DNA of 64,000 bases, from positions 806,001 to 870,000 of the forward strand of contig JARWMV010000240.1 in the NCBI GenBank assembly GCA_030998015.1. Reading direction: 5' to 3'. The DNA comes from Ceratorhiza oryzae-sativae. Taxonomy: Eukaryota > Basidiomycota > Agaricomycetes > Cantharellales > Ceratobasidiaceae. Position 1 is the first letter of the stretch. The number at the start of each line of letters is the position of its first letter. Of the stretch, positions 10,925 to 21,589 are shown piece by piece. The notes under the pieces are model-generated. The model saw only the letters and a program-made list of their open reading frames with translations, made no database searches and had not been told where the DNA came from. A program made the translations under genes and the position numbers.

Positions 10925-13573
10925 ATGCGCCAAGCCGTCCCGACTCGACATCACCCGCCGATACACCTCGGCCAGATGGAGACCGCCGAGCCCGCCTCCG
11001 ACCCGAGCCTGCCTCTACTATACGTTGTTCCGCCCACAGTCGAGTTCCAGAGGGCATGCATCGATGGCACCCGAAAGAGCACCCTGGCCACCATTCGCAC
11101 CTGGCTCGAATCGACCGATCCACGCGCATCTCGAGTTCTCTGGCTGGCAGATATCAGCGGCAGCGGCAAGTCGGCCGTCGCCCGCCACGTCGCATGGGAG
11201 ACCGCCCAAAATCGCCAGCTACTCTGTTCGTTCTTCTTCCGCCGAGACATCCAGGCTCAGGCCTCAACATCCCGGGTCGTCCCCATCCTTGCGCGCGACC
11301 TTGCTCGTCGTAGCAGCGCAATCGCATCTCACATTGCAAACGCTGCCAAAGGACTCCAAGGCGTGGGCTACGTCGAATCGTTCAACGCCCAGATCACAGC
11401 GCCCTTGTGCAATCATCCACCTAACACACCGTGTCTCATTCTCATCGACGCTCTTGATGAATCCGGTTCTCCTGAAGCTCGAGCCGAGTTCCTCTCCGCC
11501 CTCGTCCACGAAATTCCAGCCTTGCCTCCGACTGTGAAAATCATGCTCACCAGCAGACCTCAACAGGACATTGACGATGCGCTCAACCAGCTTGGCGCCG
11601 GTGATGAGTCGAGGAGACCGATGTGTACCGCCTAACCTTTGACGTGTATGGGCAGGAAAACCGAAGGGATCTGCAAATATATGTTGGACATACGTTTGAC
11701 CGTGTTGCACGGCTAAAACGTGCCAATGGAATTGTGCTTCCGGAAATATGGCCGTCTCTGCCTCAGAAAAAGAGTCTCGTGGCGCACGCAAACGGGCTTT
11801 TCCTATGGGTCGCCACGGCTGCAGACTATGTTGCCTGTTCGTTCGACCCTCAGCGTGCTCTCGAGGAGTTGCTTGCGTTGCAGAATCGCCCCAACCCTGA
11901 GGCTGCCATCGACGCGCTTTACAAACACATTCTTCGCGCCGCCGAGGCCACGCCTGGATTTAACCTCCCCACATACCACGACGCCGTGGAACTAGTCCTC
12001 GCTTCGCCCAACCCCATCACCGTTCACGAAATTAGTAGCATCTTGCGAAGGGATGCAGGGGCCACTTTGGCGGCTCTCCTTCCGGTTATGAGCAATACGC
12101 CGTATGTGCGTATCGTGCATCAGTCTTTCCGGGAATACGTCATGGACTCCCAAAAATGTGAATCACGATTCTTTATTTCAAAGGGTACACCAAAACCCGA
12201 GGGCCCATCATCTCCATTTGCTCCTCCTCCTCAGATCAGACATGATTCTTTCAGTAATACCCTTTATCCTCGTTTTCCGCTGGTGGGTCATGCAACAACA
12301 GTTTATTCCCCTATTCTCCTAACAGTCTCGATGTCAGCCCAGCCTGGCTACGGTAGCCTCTATCCCCATGCGCAACATCTTGCTCCAGACGTTAGCGAAC
12401 TCATTGACCCTGCGAGCATTTCGTCTCACCCCGCCGCTCGCGGAGCTTTCGGTGATGTTTGGAGGGCCAAGTATCGAGACGGTACGCAGATCGCGATCAA
12501 ATCGCTCCGCGTGTACGGCAATGTTGTTGCTCTCGGACGCCACAGATTGGAAAAGGTGAGAGTCATCCAGTAACTTTCCAAAGCCGTACCAAACATGTTC
12601 AGAATTCGGTTAGGGAACTCGATGTGTGGTCAAGGCTGGATCACCCCAATGTTCTCAGTCTTCTGGGTATATGCGTGTTCGGTGGCGAGATTGGCATGGT
12701 AGCTGAATGGATGCCCAACGGGCATGTTACCGAGTATGCCGTACAGCACCCCGAGGTCAATAAAGTCAAGCTAGTAAGTATAGTCGTTGAGGTAGTGGGC
12801 CGATTTATTCATGGCCAACTCCCCAGATTGGGGAGATTACGGCAGGACTGGCCTATCTGCATAGTAAGGGAATTGTAAGTCGGTTTTAAACTACACTAGT
12901 ACTTGGCTCAGTCTGCGGAACCAGGTTCACGGCGATCTCAAAGGGGTGAGATTCAAACAGGCCGTACGCTGCTTTATCCACTAAAACCTACATAGGGCAA
13001 CGTGGTTGTTGCCGCCGACGGGACGTGCCGACTCATGGACTTTGGACTCGCCAAACTCACTGAGGATTCTTTCGGGTTTTCAACTACCTCAACCCTATCG
13101 GGTACAGCGAGATGGATGGTGAGTGTTGTCAAGTGTTACTCATGGTCTGCTGACGCTGGGCCACTTAGCCACATGAACTTATCAACCCAACCGAGGGAGT
13201 GAGGGCTGTGATAACTCCCTCAACTGACATCTATGCTCTAGGAATGGTGTGTAGCTATTGTCATCAAACGAACGTGTTCATGCTGACATCCCTCAGACCA
13301 TCCTCGTATGTTCTAGTATCTCGACGTAGATTCTCTTACTCATTCCATTAGGAAATTCTCTCTGGCCACCCTCCATTCGCGGAGCTCAAGAACGATCTAC
13401 AGGTGATGTTTGCAGTGATCAGGGGTGATCTCCCACTGCGACCGTCCATCGAAGAGGCCCCACAGCTGACGGATAGTCTATGGGACTTAATGAGCTGGTG
13501 CTGGTCCAGGGATCCAGATATTCGACCAGCTGCTGCCACAATACTTGACATGCTTAGGTTGCTTCCCTCATGA
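10925..13573 (+). CDS. NACHT NTPase-protein kinase fusion, paralogue 1 (two apparent frameshifts)
   Basis: The N-terminal part is a NACHT NTPase: Walker A SGSGKSAVARH near residue 78 and Walker B CLILIDALDES near 175, followed by a winged-helix-like block ending in VHQSFREYV. The C-terminal part is a TKL-like kinase: Gly loop RGAFGDVW, Lys in AIKSL, catalytic loop HGDLKGGN, DFGLAK. Kinase exons splice cleanly: 12603-12773, 12827-12874, 12925-12945, 12996-13118, 13169-13246, a 9-base exon 13297-13305, and 13352-13573. An intron at 12283-12337 is shared with the next gene. The NACHT exon changes frame near 11597-11622, and again near 12360, relative to the paralogue, so the gene is either broken or carries two sequencing indels. 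NACHT proteins act as ATP-dependent oligomerising switches; here the kinase sits where repeats usually sit. A later start at 10976 is possible. Confidence 0.85.
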
Positions 13574-14086
13574 TTTTGAGTGACGGGTTTTCCTTTGTCA
13601 CGAGCACTAGAATGTAGGAGCAACTGTGTTTCTTCTTTTAGCGCAGCCTAGATAATTCAACCCGTGGTCGGGCGTCTGTGAAGCGTTTCATGCTATGGCG
13701 CGTACAAAATTTTAGGGTGCTCTTCTGGTTGAGCTCGGTGGTGCGATAGCACACGTTCCTTGAACGCGGCAGTCGAGTCGTGTGATCTCATAGCCACAGT
13801 GTGGTGCGAAGATCCCCTGTCAGCTGTTCACGCAGAAACCAAACCTATCTAGGAAGACTGAGCAGCAGCAGAAATTTATAGTCAATCGGTTCAAAGGACC
13901 TTACCAGAAGACGACGATAGGGCTGTTTTCACTCGCCGCTTCCGTTTCATGTGATCAAGGATAGGATGCCAAGCGGCTAGCTAGCCATTCAAGTGATTCA
14001 TTGGTTACAATTCAATCAACTACCAACTATAAGTAACCACCCTAGCATCCTCAGTTATCGTGGCGTCACACTACCCGTAAGCCTTC
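13574..14086. other. Spacer between the two NACHT-kinase genes
   Basis: About 510 bp with no supportable gene. It contains the 3' flank of paralogue 1 and the promoter of paralogue 2. I see no repeat or element that would explain the duplication. Confidence 0.4.
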
Positions 14087-16713
14087 ATGATGAACCTCAC
14101 GCCAGTGCAGACAACCCTACCCGATTGGCCCATACATCATGCCCCCCACAACACATTTCCTGAGCGCGGATGCCTTGCTGGCACCCGTGAATACATTTTA
14201 GCTGCTATCCGTGACTGGGAAACTAACCCCGAGTCATCCAAAATCCTGTGGCTCACGGACATCAGTGGCAGTGGCAAGTCCGCCGCTGCGCAGCAGGTAT
14301 CTTCTGAAGCTGCCCGGCGTGGTCAACTACTATGTTCCTTTTTTTTTCGGCGTGATATTATAGAGCGATCTAGTCCCTCATTGATGGCTCACAGTTTATC
14401 TTCTCAATTAGCACGTCGTGGGGGATGCATCGCCGAAACCATCCTACTAGCAATGAAGCGGTTGGGCAACTCTTCGGAAGTGTCGATCGCTGATTTGTTC
14501 CACCATCTGGTTACCGTACCCCTGCGCTCCTATCCTCCACGACAAGCATCTTTAATCCTCATAGATGCTCTTGATGAATCAGGGATGCCAGCCCAACGTG
14601 CAGAGTTTTTGAAAGCCATCACTCGCGAGATACCTCTATTGCCGGCTACTGTCAAAGTGTTACTCACTAGCAAGCCCGAACAGGACATTGAACAATCGCT
14701 TGATCAACTTGGAACTGAAAACGTAGATGGCTTGGATGTCGACGGCTATAGTCGCCTCACGTTTGATGTATATGGCGAAAAGAACCGTCAAGATCTCCGC
14801 CGTTTCATTCAGCATACTTTTGGGAGGATGGCCCAATCGACGGAGGCAATCGGTATTCCTGAAGATTGGCCATCCTTCAACCAACGAAAAAGCCTAGTTA
14901 CCCATGCCCATGGTTTGATTTTGTGGTTAAAGGTCGCGGCGGATCATGTCTCAGGTTCCGCCGACCCACCGGCAGCCCTTGAGCGCGTTCTTCAGCTTAC
15001 CACCCCAGCCAGTCCAGACGCAGCTATGGACAGCTTGTATGGCCATATCTTGGAATCCGCTGCAGCCAGCCGGGACTTCAGCGACAAAGCCTATCGCGAG
15101 ATTATGCTACAAGTCCTCAACTCGAGTGCTCCACCGGAGGTGGGCTCTATCAACCAAAAAGCGGGTTACGATGTGACTCCAACACTTCATCACCTTCAAG
15201 CTCTGCTTCCTTGTGACTCTGTCGTACGATTTACACACCAATCCTTGCGAGGATATGTACAGAATAGGAAGAAGTGTGAATCCCGGTTCCTTATCCAAGA
15301 ATTTCGTCAGGCCCCCTGGCGTCCGGAACTACATTTACGATTTCCTTTGGTACACCCATTTTTATGTGGTGGTAATTGTATCTGATTCATGTGTATAGCA
15401 TAGACTTGCGGCGGTCAAATCCTACCCTCACGCTCAATATTTGGCCCCAGACATTGGAGGACGAATAAACCCAGACTCCATTACAGCCAGGCCTATTTCA
15501 AAGGGGGGATCGGGGGATATATATCGCGCACGATTTACTGATGGGACTGAAATAGCTATTAAGTGCATCCGCCCCTTCGAGGTCTGTGATCAACCAAGTG
15601 AGCATGAGTTCGACCGGGTGCGTCTGGATTGATGTACAGTTTTTTTTTGACACCCCTCAACTAATTGTTTCTTTTTTTCGTTCGTATTGGCGAGTGTAGA
15701 GGTGCATACGCGAACTAACGATTTGGTCACGGTTGGTTCATCCAAATGTACTTGGTTTGCTCGGTATATGCGTCCTAGACGGAGAAATTGCAATGGTCTC
15801 TGAGTGGATGCCCAACAACCATCTTCGGGAATACGTCAATTGTCACAAGGTTGATAGGCCCAAGCTAGTGAGCCTAATCGATCCAACGTGCTTTAATTTT
15901 ACTAACTATCACTTGAGTTGTTGGACATTGCTGCTGGCCTCGAGTACCTGCATAGCCGAGAGATTGTAAGCACAGCCGCCTCGAGAGATATTGTGAGAGT
16001 AACAGATTTATAGATTCATGGGGATTTAAAAGGGGTATGTGTTTTGTTTGCGTTGCTCACGGAACCTAAATGTTGTCACCCAGGTCAATGTTGTAGTGTC
16101 GAGGACTGGAACATGCAGGCTGATCGATTTCGGACTAGCCAAATTGGCCAACGGCTATTTAGGTATCACTACTACCACTTCAACCGGCACTATCAGGTGG
16201 ATGGCGCGTATCCATTTGTTCGTTTGGGAGCGAATGCATTGACTAATGTCTTGAATACACAACAGAGCCCAGAACTGGTCGACACGGATGAAAATGAAGA
16301 CCAGCAGCCCACTGTTACATATGCGTCGGATATATGGGCCCTTGGAATGGTAAGTGAGATAGTCCTTGGAGCGATCGACCGAGTTTGATGTAGGAGCTCT
16401 GCATGTGCTGGGTTAGACGTTCCTGGTAGGCCCGCTAGTATTTGTATTTTATGTTGTGGTTAAAACCGCCTGACAGGAAGTGTTCACTGGTCAAGTTCCT
16501 TTTGTTGAATACGCAACACCATTCGCCATATTTGGGGCACTATGTGCAGGAAAAACTCCTAGGCGTCCCGCGACCAGAGCCCCAGGTTTGAATGATCTAT
16601 ACTGGGCGCTCCTACGCGATTGCTGGTCATATCGTCCCACAGAGCGCCTAAACGCGACTCAAATCGTGCAGAGGCTCTTGAATATTTCCGAGGGCTCGAA
16701 ACCGAGTGGTTGA
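14087..16713 (+). CDS. NACHT NTPase-protein kinase fusion, paralogue 2 (intact)
   Basis: Nine exons join in frame to 722 residues: 14087-15349, 15399-15617, 15700-15867, 15918-15965, 16014-16034, 16084-16203, 16266-16349, 16417-16425 and 16477-16713. Walker A (SGSGKSAAAQQ, near residue 61) and Walker B (LILIDALDES, near 158) define the NACHT. A winged-helix-like region ends in FTHQSLRGYV near 385. The kinase has Gly loop KGGSGDIY, Lys in AIKCI, catalytic loop HGDLKGVN, DFGLAK and SPEL. The Arg of the usual HRD motif is Gly in both paralogues. The intron after 16203 begins GC, not GT. The 9-base exon (encoding TFL) is shared with paralogue 1 (TIL). No WD40, ankyrin or TPR repeats follow the NACHT. 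Inference: a signalling or self/non-self receptor with a kinase output. What it senses is unknown. Confidence 0.9.
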
Positions 16714-17276
16714 GCAATGGAAGTGTGGTCGTTTAACCCTGGAGGATTTGGTTTCTTTGGCAATGTTTCGAATACCATGTCGCTCCGTAATAATGCATCT
16801 GAATTATATCCTAATAACATGGGCATATACGGTCACTATAACAAAACCGGGAGGAAACGTTTGCGTCTCAAACACAAAACTCCATGATTACTACATTCCG
16901 GATAACATCGGCATCAGGTGAGCATATATAGTCAAGCAAAAAGAAAAAAAAAAAACGCCAAGACATCTCATAATTACGACGGTGGCCAATTCAAAATCAA
17001 GTGTTGGATTGTCCAGTTTGGGACCGCCCATAGTTTTTGCCAGTTTTGGGAGAGTGCGTCCAAGGGCAAGTATTGATGGAGCCCATGCTGCGGAACCTTG
17101 TGCGCGTGCCAGCCCGATGGGAAAGTGTCAAACGTGCGGGCAGGTCGCAAGGGATTCGTGTCGCCTCCATATAAAACTGGGTACAGTGGATCTAGATAAA
17201 CGTTGCTTGCATGTTGCGAGAGGGCACTGTGAGAAAACCTTCAGAATATGGACAACTTGAGGTATGCTGAAACATA
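16714..17276. other. Convergent intergenic region
   Basis: This lies between the 3' ends of NACHT-kinase 2 (plus) and the tail-anchored protein gene (minus). An A-rich run occurs near 16937-16956. The 92-codon plus-strand frame at 16982-17260 has no domain and I do not support it as a gene. Confidence 0.4.
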
Positions 17277-20200
17277 CTAAAGAGCGAGCCAAGCGCACAA
17301 GATCGTTAGCAGCATAGAGAGGAGTATCCACGGGATCGACCAGCGCTTATTTGAGGCCTAGGTCCTGGTTCAAGCTGATGACATGGTTCAGACAAGGAAG
17401 AAACTTACAGAAGCAACCGCAACCTTTTCAGCCGGGGTTTGTCGGGCAGAGCGTAACCTCTCTAGTCGCTCACGCTCAGTTCGTGCGGTGGTCGATAGCT
17501 TGACAATCTGTTCGGTTTCGGGCTGAGCAGCCTTGGGCTCTGGGGTAGTGGCCAAACTAACATAAATCGTCGTGAGCAAGCTTGAAAAAATGATCCACAA
17601 GACCTTACCTTTCAACCTCGAGATCACGCCCCAGCGCTGCGGTGGAATGCTGTAGCCGTTGGATAATATCCCTACTCCGTTGGGAAACCACAGGTGTGGA
17701 CTGGGGCGGTTCAACCACAGGAGGAACAGGCGGCGTTTCTGACTGGGGAGTAGTTATCGCGTCCCTGGATGTGGGCGCCCCTCTCGTGTCTCGCTCCCGT
17801 TCAAGAGCGCGTATCCGGTTCCGCTCCATCCATTTAGTAGCCACAGGTGTTGCAGCTGAATCAATATCGTCCTTGGGTACGTTGAGATTAAGGACGTCGA
17901 CTCGTGGGACAGCACCCAACGTGTTGCTTCTGCTTCGAGTTCGGGTGACTTTGGGCGCGGGGGTGCTCTGCTCCAGACCAACAAGATCCAAGCCGCGACT
18001 GTCGTTTTCCACTCGAATCGTGGGTGGCTGTGTGGGAGGACTCGGGGTTCTGGACTGTGCAGAAGGCGGGACAGGAAGAACCAACGAGCTAACTCGTGGC
18101 GTCCTCTCAGACCCAGAGCCGCCGGACGCTGGACTGGGCTCTCGGGCTACGAGATGATGCGCACTCAACCTGGTATTGACCTGCTCGCACAAATGTCAGA
18201 CTTCGCCAATCGGAACCGGGCGGCCAAGCTTACCTGGGGCCGGGCGATCGGTACAGGCGCCAGAACTGGTTCCTCGTTCTCGTCATCGGAAGGTGGCTCT
18301 GGCAGTGGTGGCAGCGTATCCATAAACGAGATGGTCGGAGACTCTGGTTGAACAGGGATCCTGCGCCTCGGTGATTCGGGTTCTCTCGTGGGTTCGGGTT
18401 CTTTCTTCGCGGGTTCTGGCTCTCGCTGCGCTGGTTCAAACGAGGACTCCTGGTGCTCAGGCGCAGTCTTGAACAGCGAAATCGAAGCCTCGGTAGGGTC
18501 TGAGGCACGTACAGCCGGAGGAGAGGGCGGAAGTGGAATCGACCTCGAAGGAGATGGGGGAGAGGCGGGGACACCATAGGATCGCCCTGAAGAAAGCGTC
18601 AATACCCTCCTGTCAAGTGTAGTCAGTTTACTGACCTTGAGCAGAAAACTCGATATCCTCCCGCTCGGTCTCTTGCTCATGCTCTTCCAACAGCTCCTCT
18701 CCACCTCCCAATGGGCCACGGTCCAACAAGGGCCCACCCAGTTCTTCGCCAGTACCTCCGAAATGGTATGAATTCGGCCGGGGTTTCAACCCCGCTCCTG
18801 AACTCGCCCTCGGGCGCGTAATCGGACTCTCCGAGCGGTCACCCAAACTCCCGCCCGATACGACTCGCTGCCTGGCCCCACTGCTCACCCGAAGAGGACG
18901 GGGGGAAATGGAGGCAATGCCAGGCGCACGGGAATGCACGGGCCGGCCCCAATCCCGCTCCCTCAAATGCTCGACCTCCTTGTCATAATTGCCGTCTGCG
19001 CTCTTTCTCGTCACCAGTTTCCTCGCCGGACTTCCCACAGGGCTGGCCTTGTCCGACAGCCCGGACACGCTCGATCCAGCAAACGATGCGGAATGTCTTA
19101 TCGATGGTGCACCTCCCCTTGCCGGACTCTTCAAAGACGAATGTCGGGTGAGGCCGGCACTCCTGGCCAAACTACTCGCCGTCGGGCTTGTCAAGCTCGA
19201 ACGATGGCCCCTCAGCTCGGAGCCACTCCTTCCGATCGACGGCGAACTCATCTTTCGCGCCCGACGGGCTTCAGCATCCTCATCGCTACCTGCACTCCCC
19301 TGGCTCGAGCTAACTTCACTTCCTTCCCGCACAGAGTATCCAACAAACGAACGCCCCGAAGGGGTCGTCGGACGCCCTCCTACTACACTCCCTGGTCGAC
19401 TGGGGCTCAAGCCACCATATACCGACGACCCAGCCGAGGATTCCATGCTCTCGTGCCGCATCCGCAAGTTGGCATGAGTGAGTTTTGGCAGGCGTTTATT
19501 CCAGTTGCGCTCTCGATCAACGTCCGTCTCGGGTGGTGTGCTACGTGGCCCAAGCTGCTTGTGCTGCGCGCAGGAGTGAGCCTCGAGTTTTGTCCGAGAC
19601 TCGACTGGCTACGGGTGAGCGGTTGAGGTGACTTGTCGGCATCGTCGATGCGATCCCATGAAGGCTGTGAGCCGTGCATCGACACGCGAGGGATGCGACT
19701 GGGAGTAACTGGCGCTGTCGGTCGGCTCGTCGAGCGTGGAGGGGAACCGGGCGATGGCTGCACTGAAACAGCACGTGGCCTGGGTGGAGATTGCGGCGTA
19801 GATGTGACGCAGGATCGCGTTTTTCAGGCGAGGTCGGGGTGGATGAGCGCGGGAACCTGATCTCCGAGGTGGGGGGCTTGGCTGAGCTGGTCGATGCTTC
19901 AGTGGGTGGTTTGGGGGATGGCTTGGCGAGGGGGAGACGCGAACGACCAAAGGTGGAGAGGCGGCTCGTGCGAGCGGGCGTGGTCGAGTCGGAACGAGTC
20001 CCATTACTGACGTCTGCTTGGCTGTTGTCGGTGGCGGACTGGCGGGTATTGTCTTGCATGGTGCGTTGGAAAGACTCTTCCTCAGACTGGATGGTCTGCA
20101 TCAGGCGAGACGCATCGCCCGAGCTGGAGCCAGAGGTGGAGTGGCTGGTAGAGAGCATGGCTTGGAGGCGCTCGCATGGGCTGGACGCTCAGGGCTTTCG

Positions 20201-21297
20201 GGAGGGTTGGGCAAGGACAACAGCGACTCGCCCATGACGTTTTCCCATGAGCCGCTGATAGGCCGTGATGAACGCTGAGGCTTGTCGAGCAGGGATCGGA
20301 ATGCCTGTGGGCGTCTCGGGCTGTCTAGCTGATCTGGGGGTGGGCTGGAGCTCCGGATTAGGTCGTCATCTTCATTCAACAGGTCCTGGTTGTCGTCACC
20401 CATGCGGTTTCGGTCAAGGTCCTCGCGGTCAGTGTCGTCAAAACCGAGGCCGTCGTCGGGAATGCTCGCGAGCCGCTCGGCAATGGACGCCGACTGGAGA
20501 CTGGGTCCTTTTGGGAAGGGGTTCGGTCTACTGCGATGCGCAAGAGGGGTGCGAGAGGTGTTGCCAACAGAGGGGGTAAAGCGCATATTGCTGTCGTCTA
20601 CGTGGGAGACGGTGAGGGCAGGGACACCGCCAAGGTCTTCGTCGAGGAGATTTGTGTCGTCGTTGTCGTCTAGGTACACGTTGAGCTTGGATGAGCTGGC
20701 CTGGCCTCGGGTGGTCATGAGAGAGCGTTCAGGGTGATCCCAGCCGGTGGTATCAGATCCCGTGTCAGTGTGGGTGTCCGAGGTGCGTTCGAGACGGGCA
20801 CGCAGTGCGTTGAACGAGGCGGCGGCTGAGGGGGTTTGGCCGAGGGGCTGGGGCGGGCCACGCGCAATGGGGGTGTGCTCTGGGAGCAGCGTGAGCAGGC
20901 GGGCAGCAGGCAAAAGAGAACACGCACCTGCCGTCGACTCGTCATCCGACAGATCCTTTCTTCCTGGGGTGTAGAGCGCCGTCGGGGCGGACGAAATGTC
21001 GCTCCCGGCCGATACCGTGCGCGGGCGCGGGAGACGCGACGAGGCCGGGGTGCGAGCGCCGGTGGCGCGCGGGATGCCGGTGCGCGCCTTGGCAAAGACG
21101 TCGCGCAAGCTCGTCTGGGGGCTCTGGGATCGCTCGGCCTCGGACTCGATGAGGGTGGAGACCTCGGCCTCTTCTGCAAAGCGCGTGCGGTCGGGGTCGG
21201 CGCCGGCCTTGATGTCGACCTTGTTGAGCAGCTCGCGCAGGTTGGACATGACCTGGCGCCGGTTTGTCGCCCGTCTCGGCTCGTCGACGGCGGCCAT
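17277..21297 (-). CDS. Large Ser/Pro-rich protein with C-terminal transmembrane anchor, function unknown
   Basis: A long, mostly disordered protein of roughly 1,150 residues. It starts near 21297 (MAAVDEP) or 21249 (MSNLREL), with a conserved-looking N-terminal helix LRELLNKVDIKAG. Two related motifs occur mid-protein: RERNWNKRLPKL near 19480-19515 and LRERDWGRP near 18940. Splice signals link the last exons: an intron with donor GTCAGT near 18633 and acceptor TTTCTTCAG, an intron after RPQ near 18240, one after DLEVE near 17607, and a last one before a hydrophobic tail (IPWILLSMLLTILCAWLAL, ending at the stop 17277-17279). The tail predicts insertion into the ER, nuclear or another membrane. 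Frame changes near 20190, 19810 and 19560 have no matching introns. I do not recognise the family; a nuclear-envelope or cytoskeletal adaptor is conceivable but unproven. Confidence 0.65.
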
Positions 21298-21589
21298 CCA
21301 GGTGAAGAACAGGAGAGATGCGAATTCGCAATCCCCACGTATCAAAACATCGGCCCATATAGCCACGTGACGCGTGGCGCGCCACCCCCCGCGTTGGTCG
21401 CATGGCAGACCACACGAGCAGCTCTCACGCGTGTCGGCGAGCTATGCGACACTGCGACGCTGCGACACTGCGACGCGACACTCGTCTCGCATATCGCCAG
21501 CGTGCGACACCTGGGCAGGGGCGCGTGACCTGTTCCCACGGCCGACGGGGCTGCTCTCGGCCAAGCCCACCGCACCCGACACCCGCCAC
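21298..21589. promoter_or_regulatory. Bidirectional promoter with 8-base tandem repeat and CACGTGAC
   Basis: About 290 bp separates the divergent starts at 21297 (minus) and 21590 (plus). It contains CACGTGAC at 21364-21371 and four head-to-tail copies of TGCGACRC at 21445-21476, with alternating A and G at position seven. Shared control of both genes is an inference from spacing only. Confidence 0.4.

Noticed and set aside
18622..18655. An apparent 22-base intron in the tail-anchored protein gene
   Set aside because: A normal 49-base intron (GTCAGT donor, CTGAC branch, TTTCTTCAG acceptor) gives an in-frame join, so no ultra-short intron is needed.
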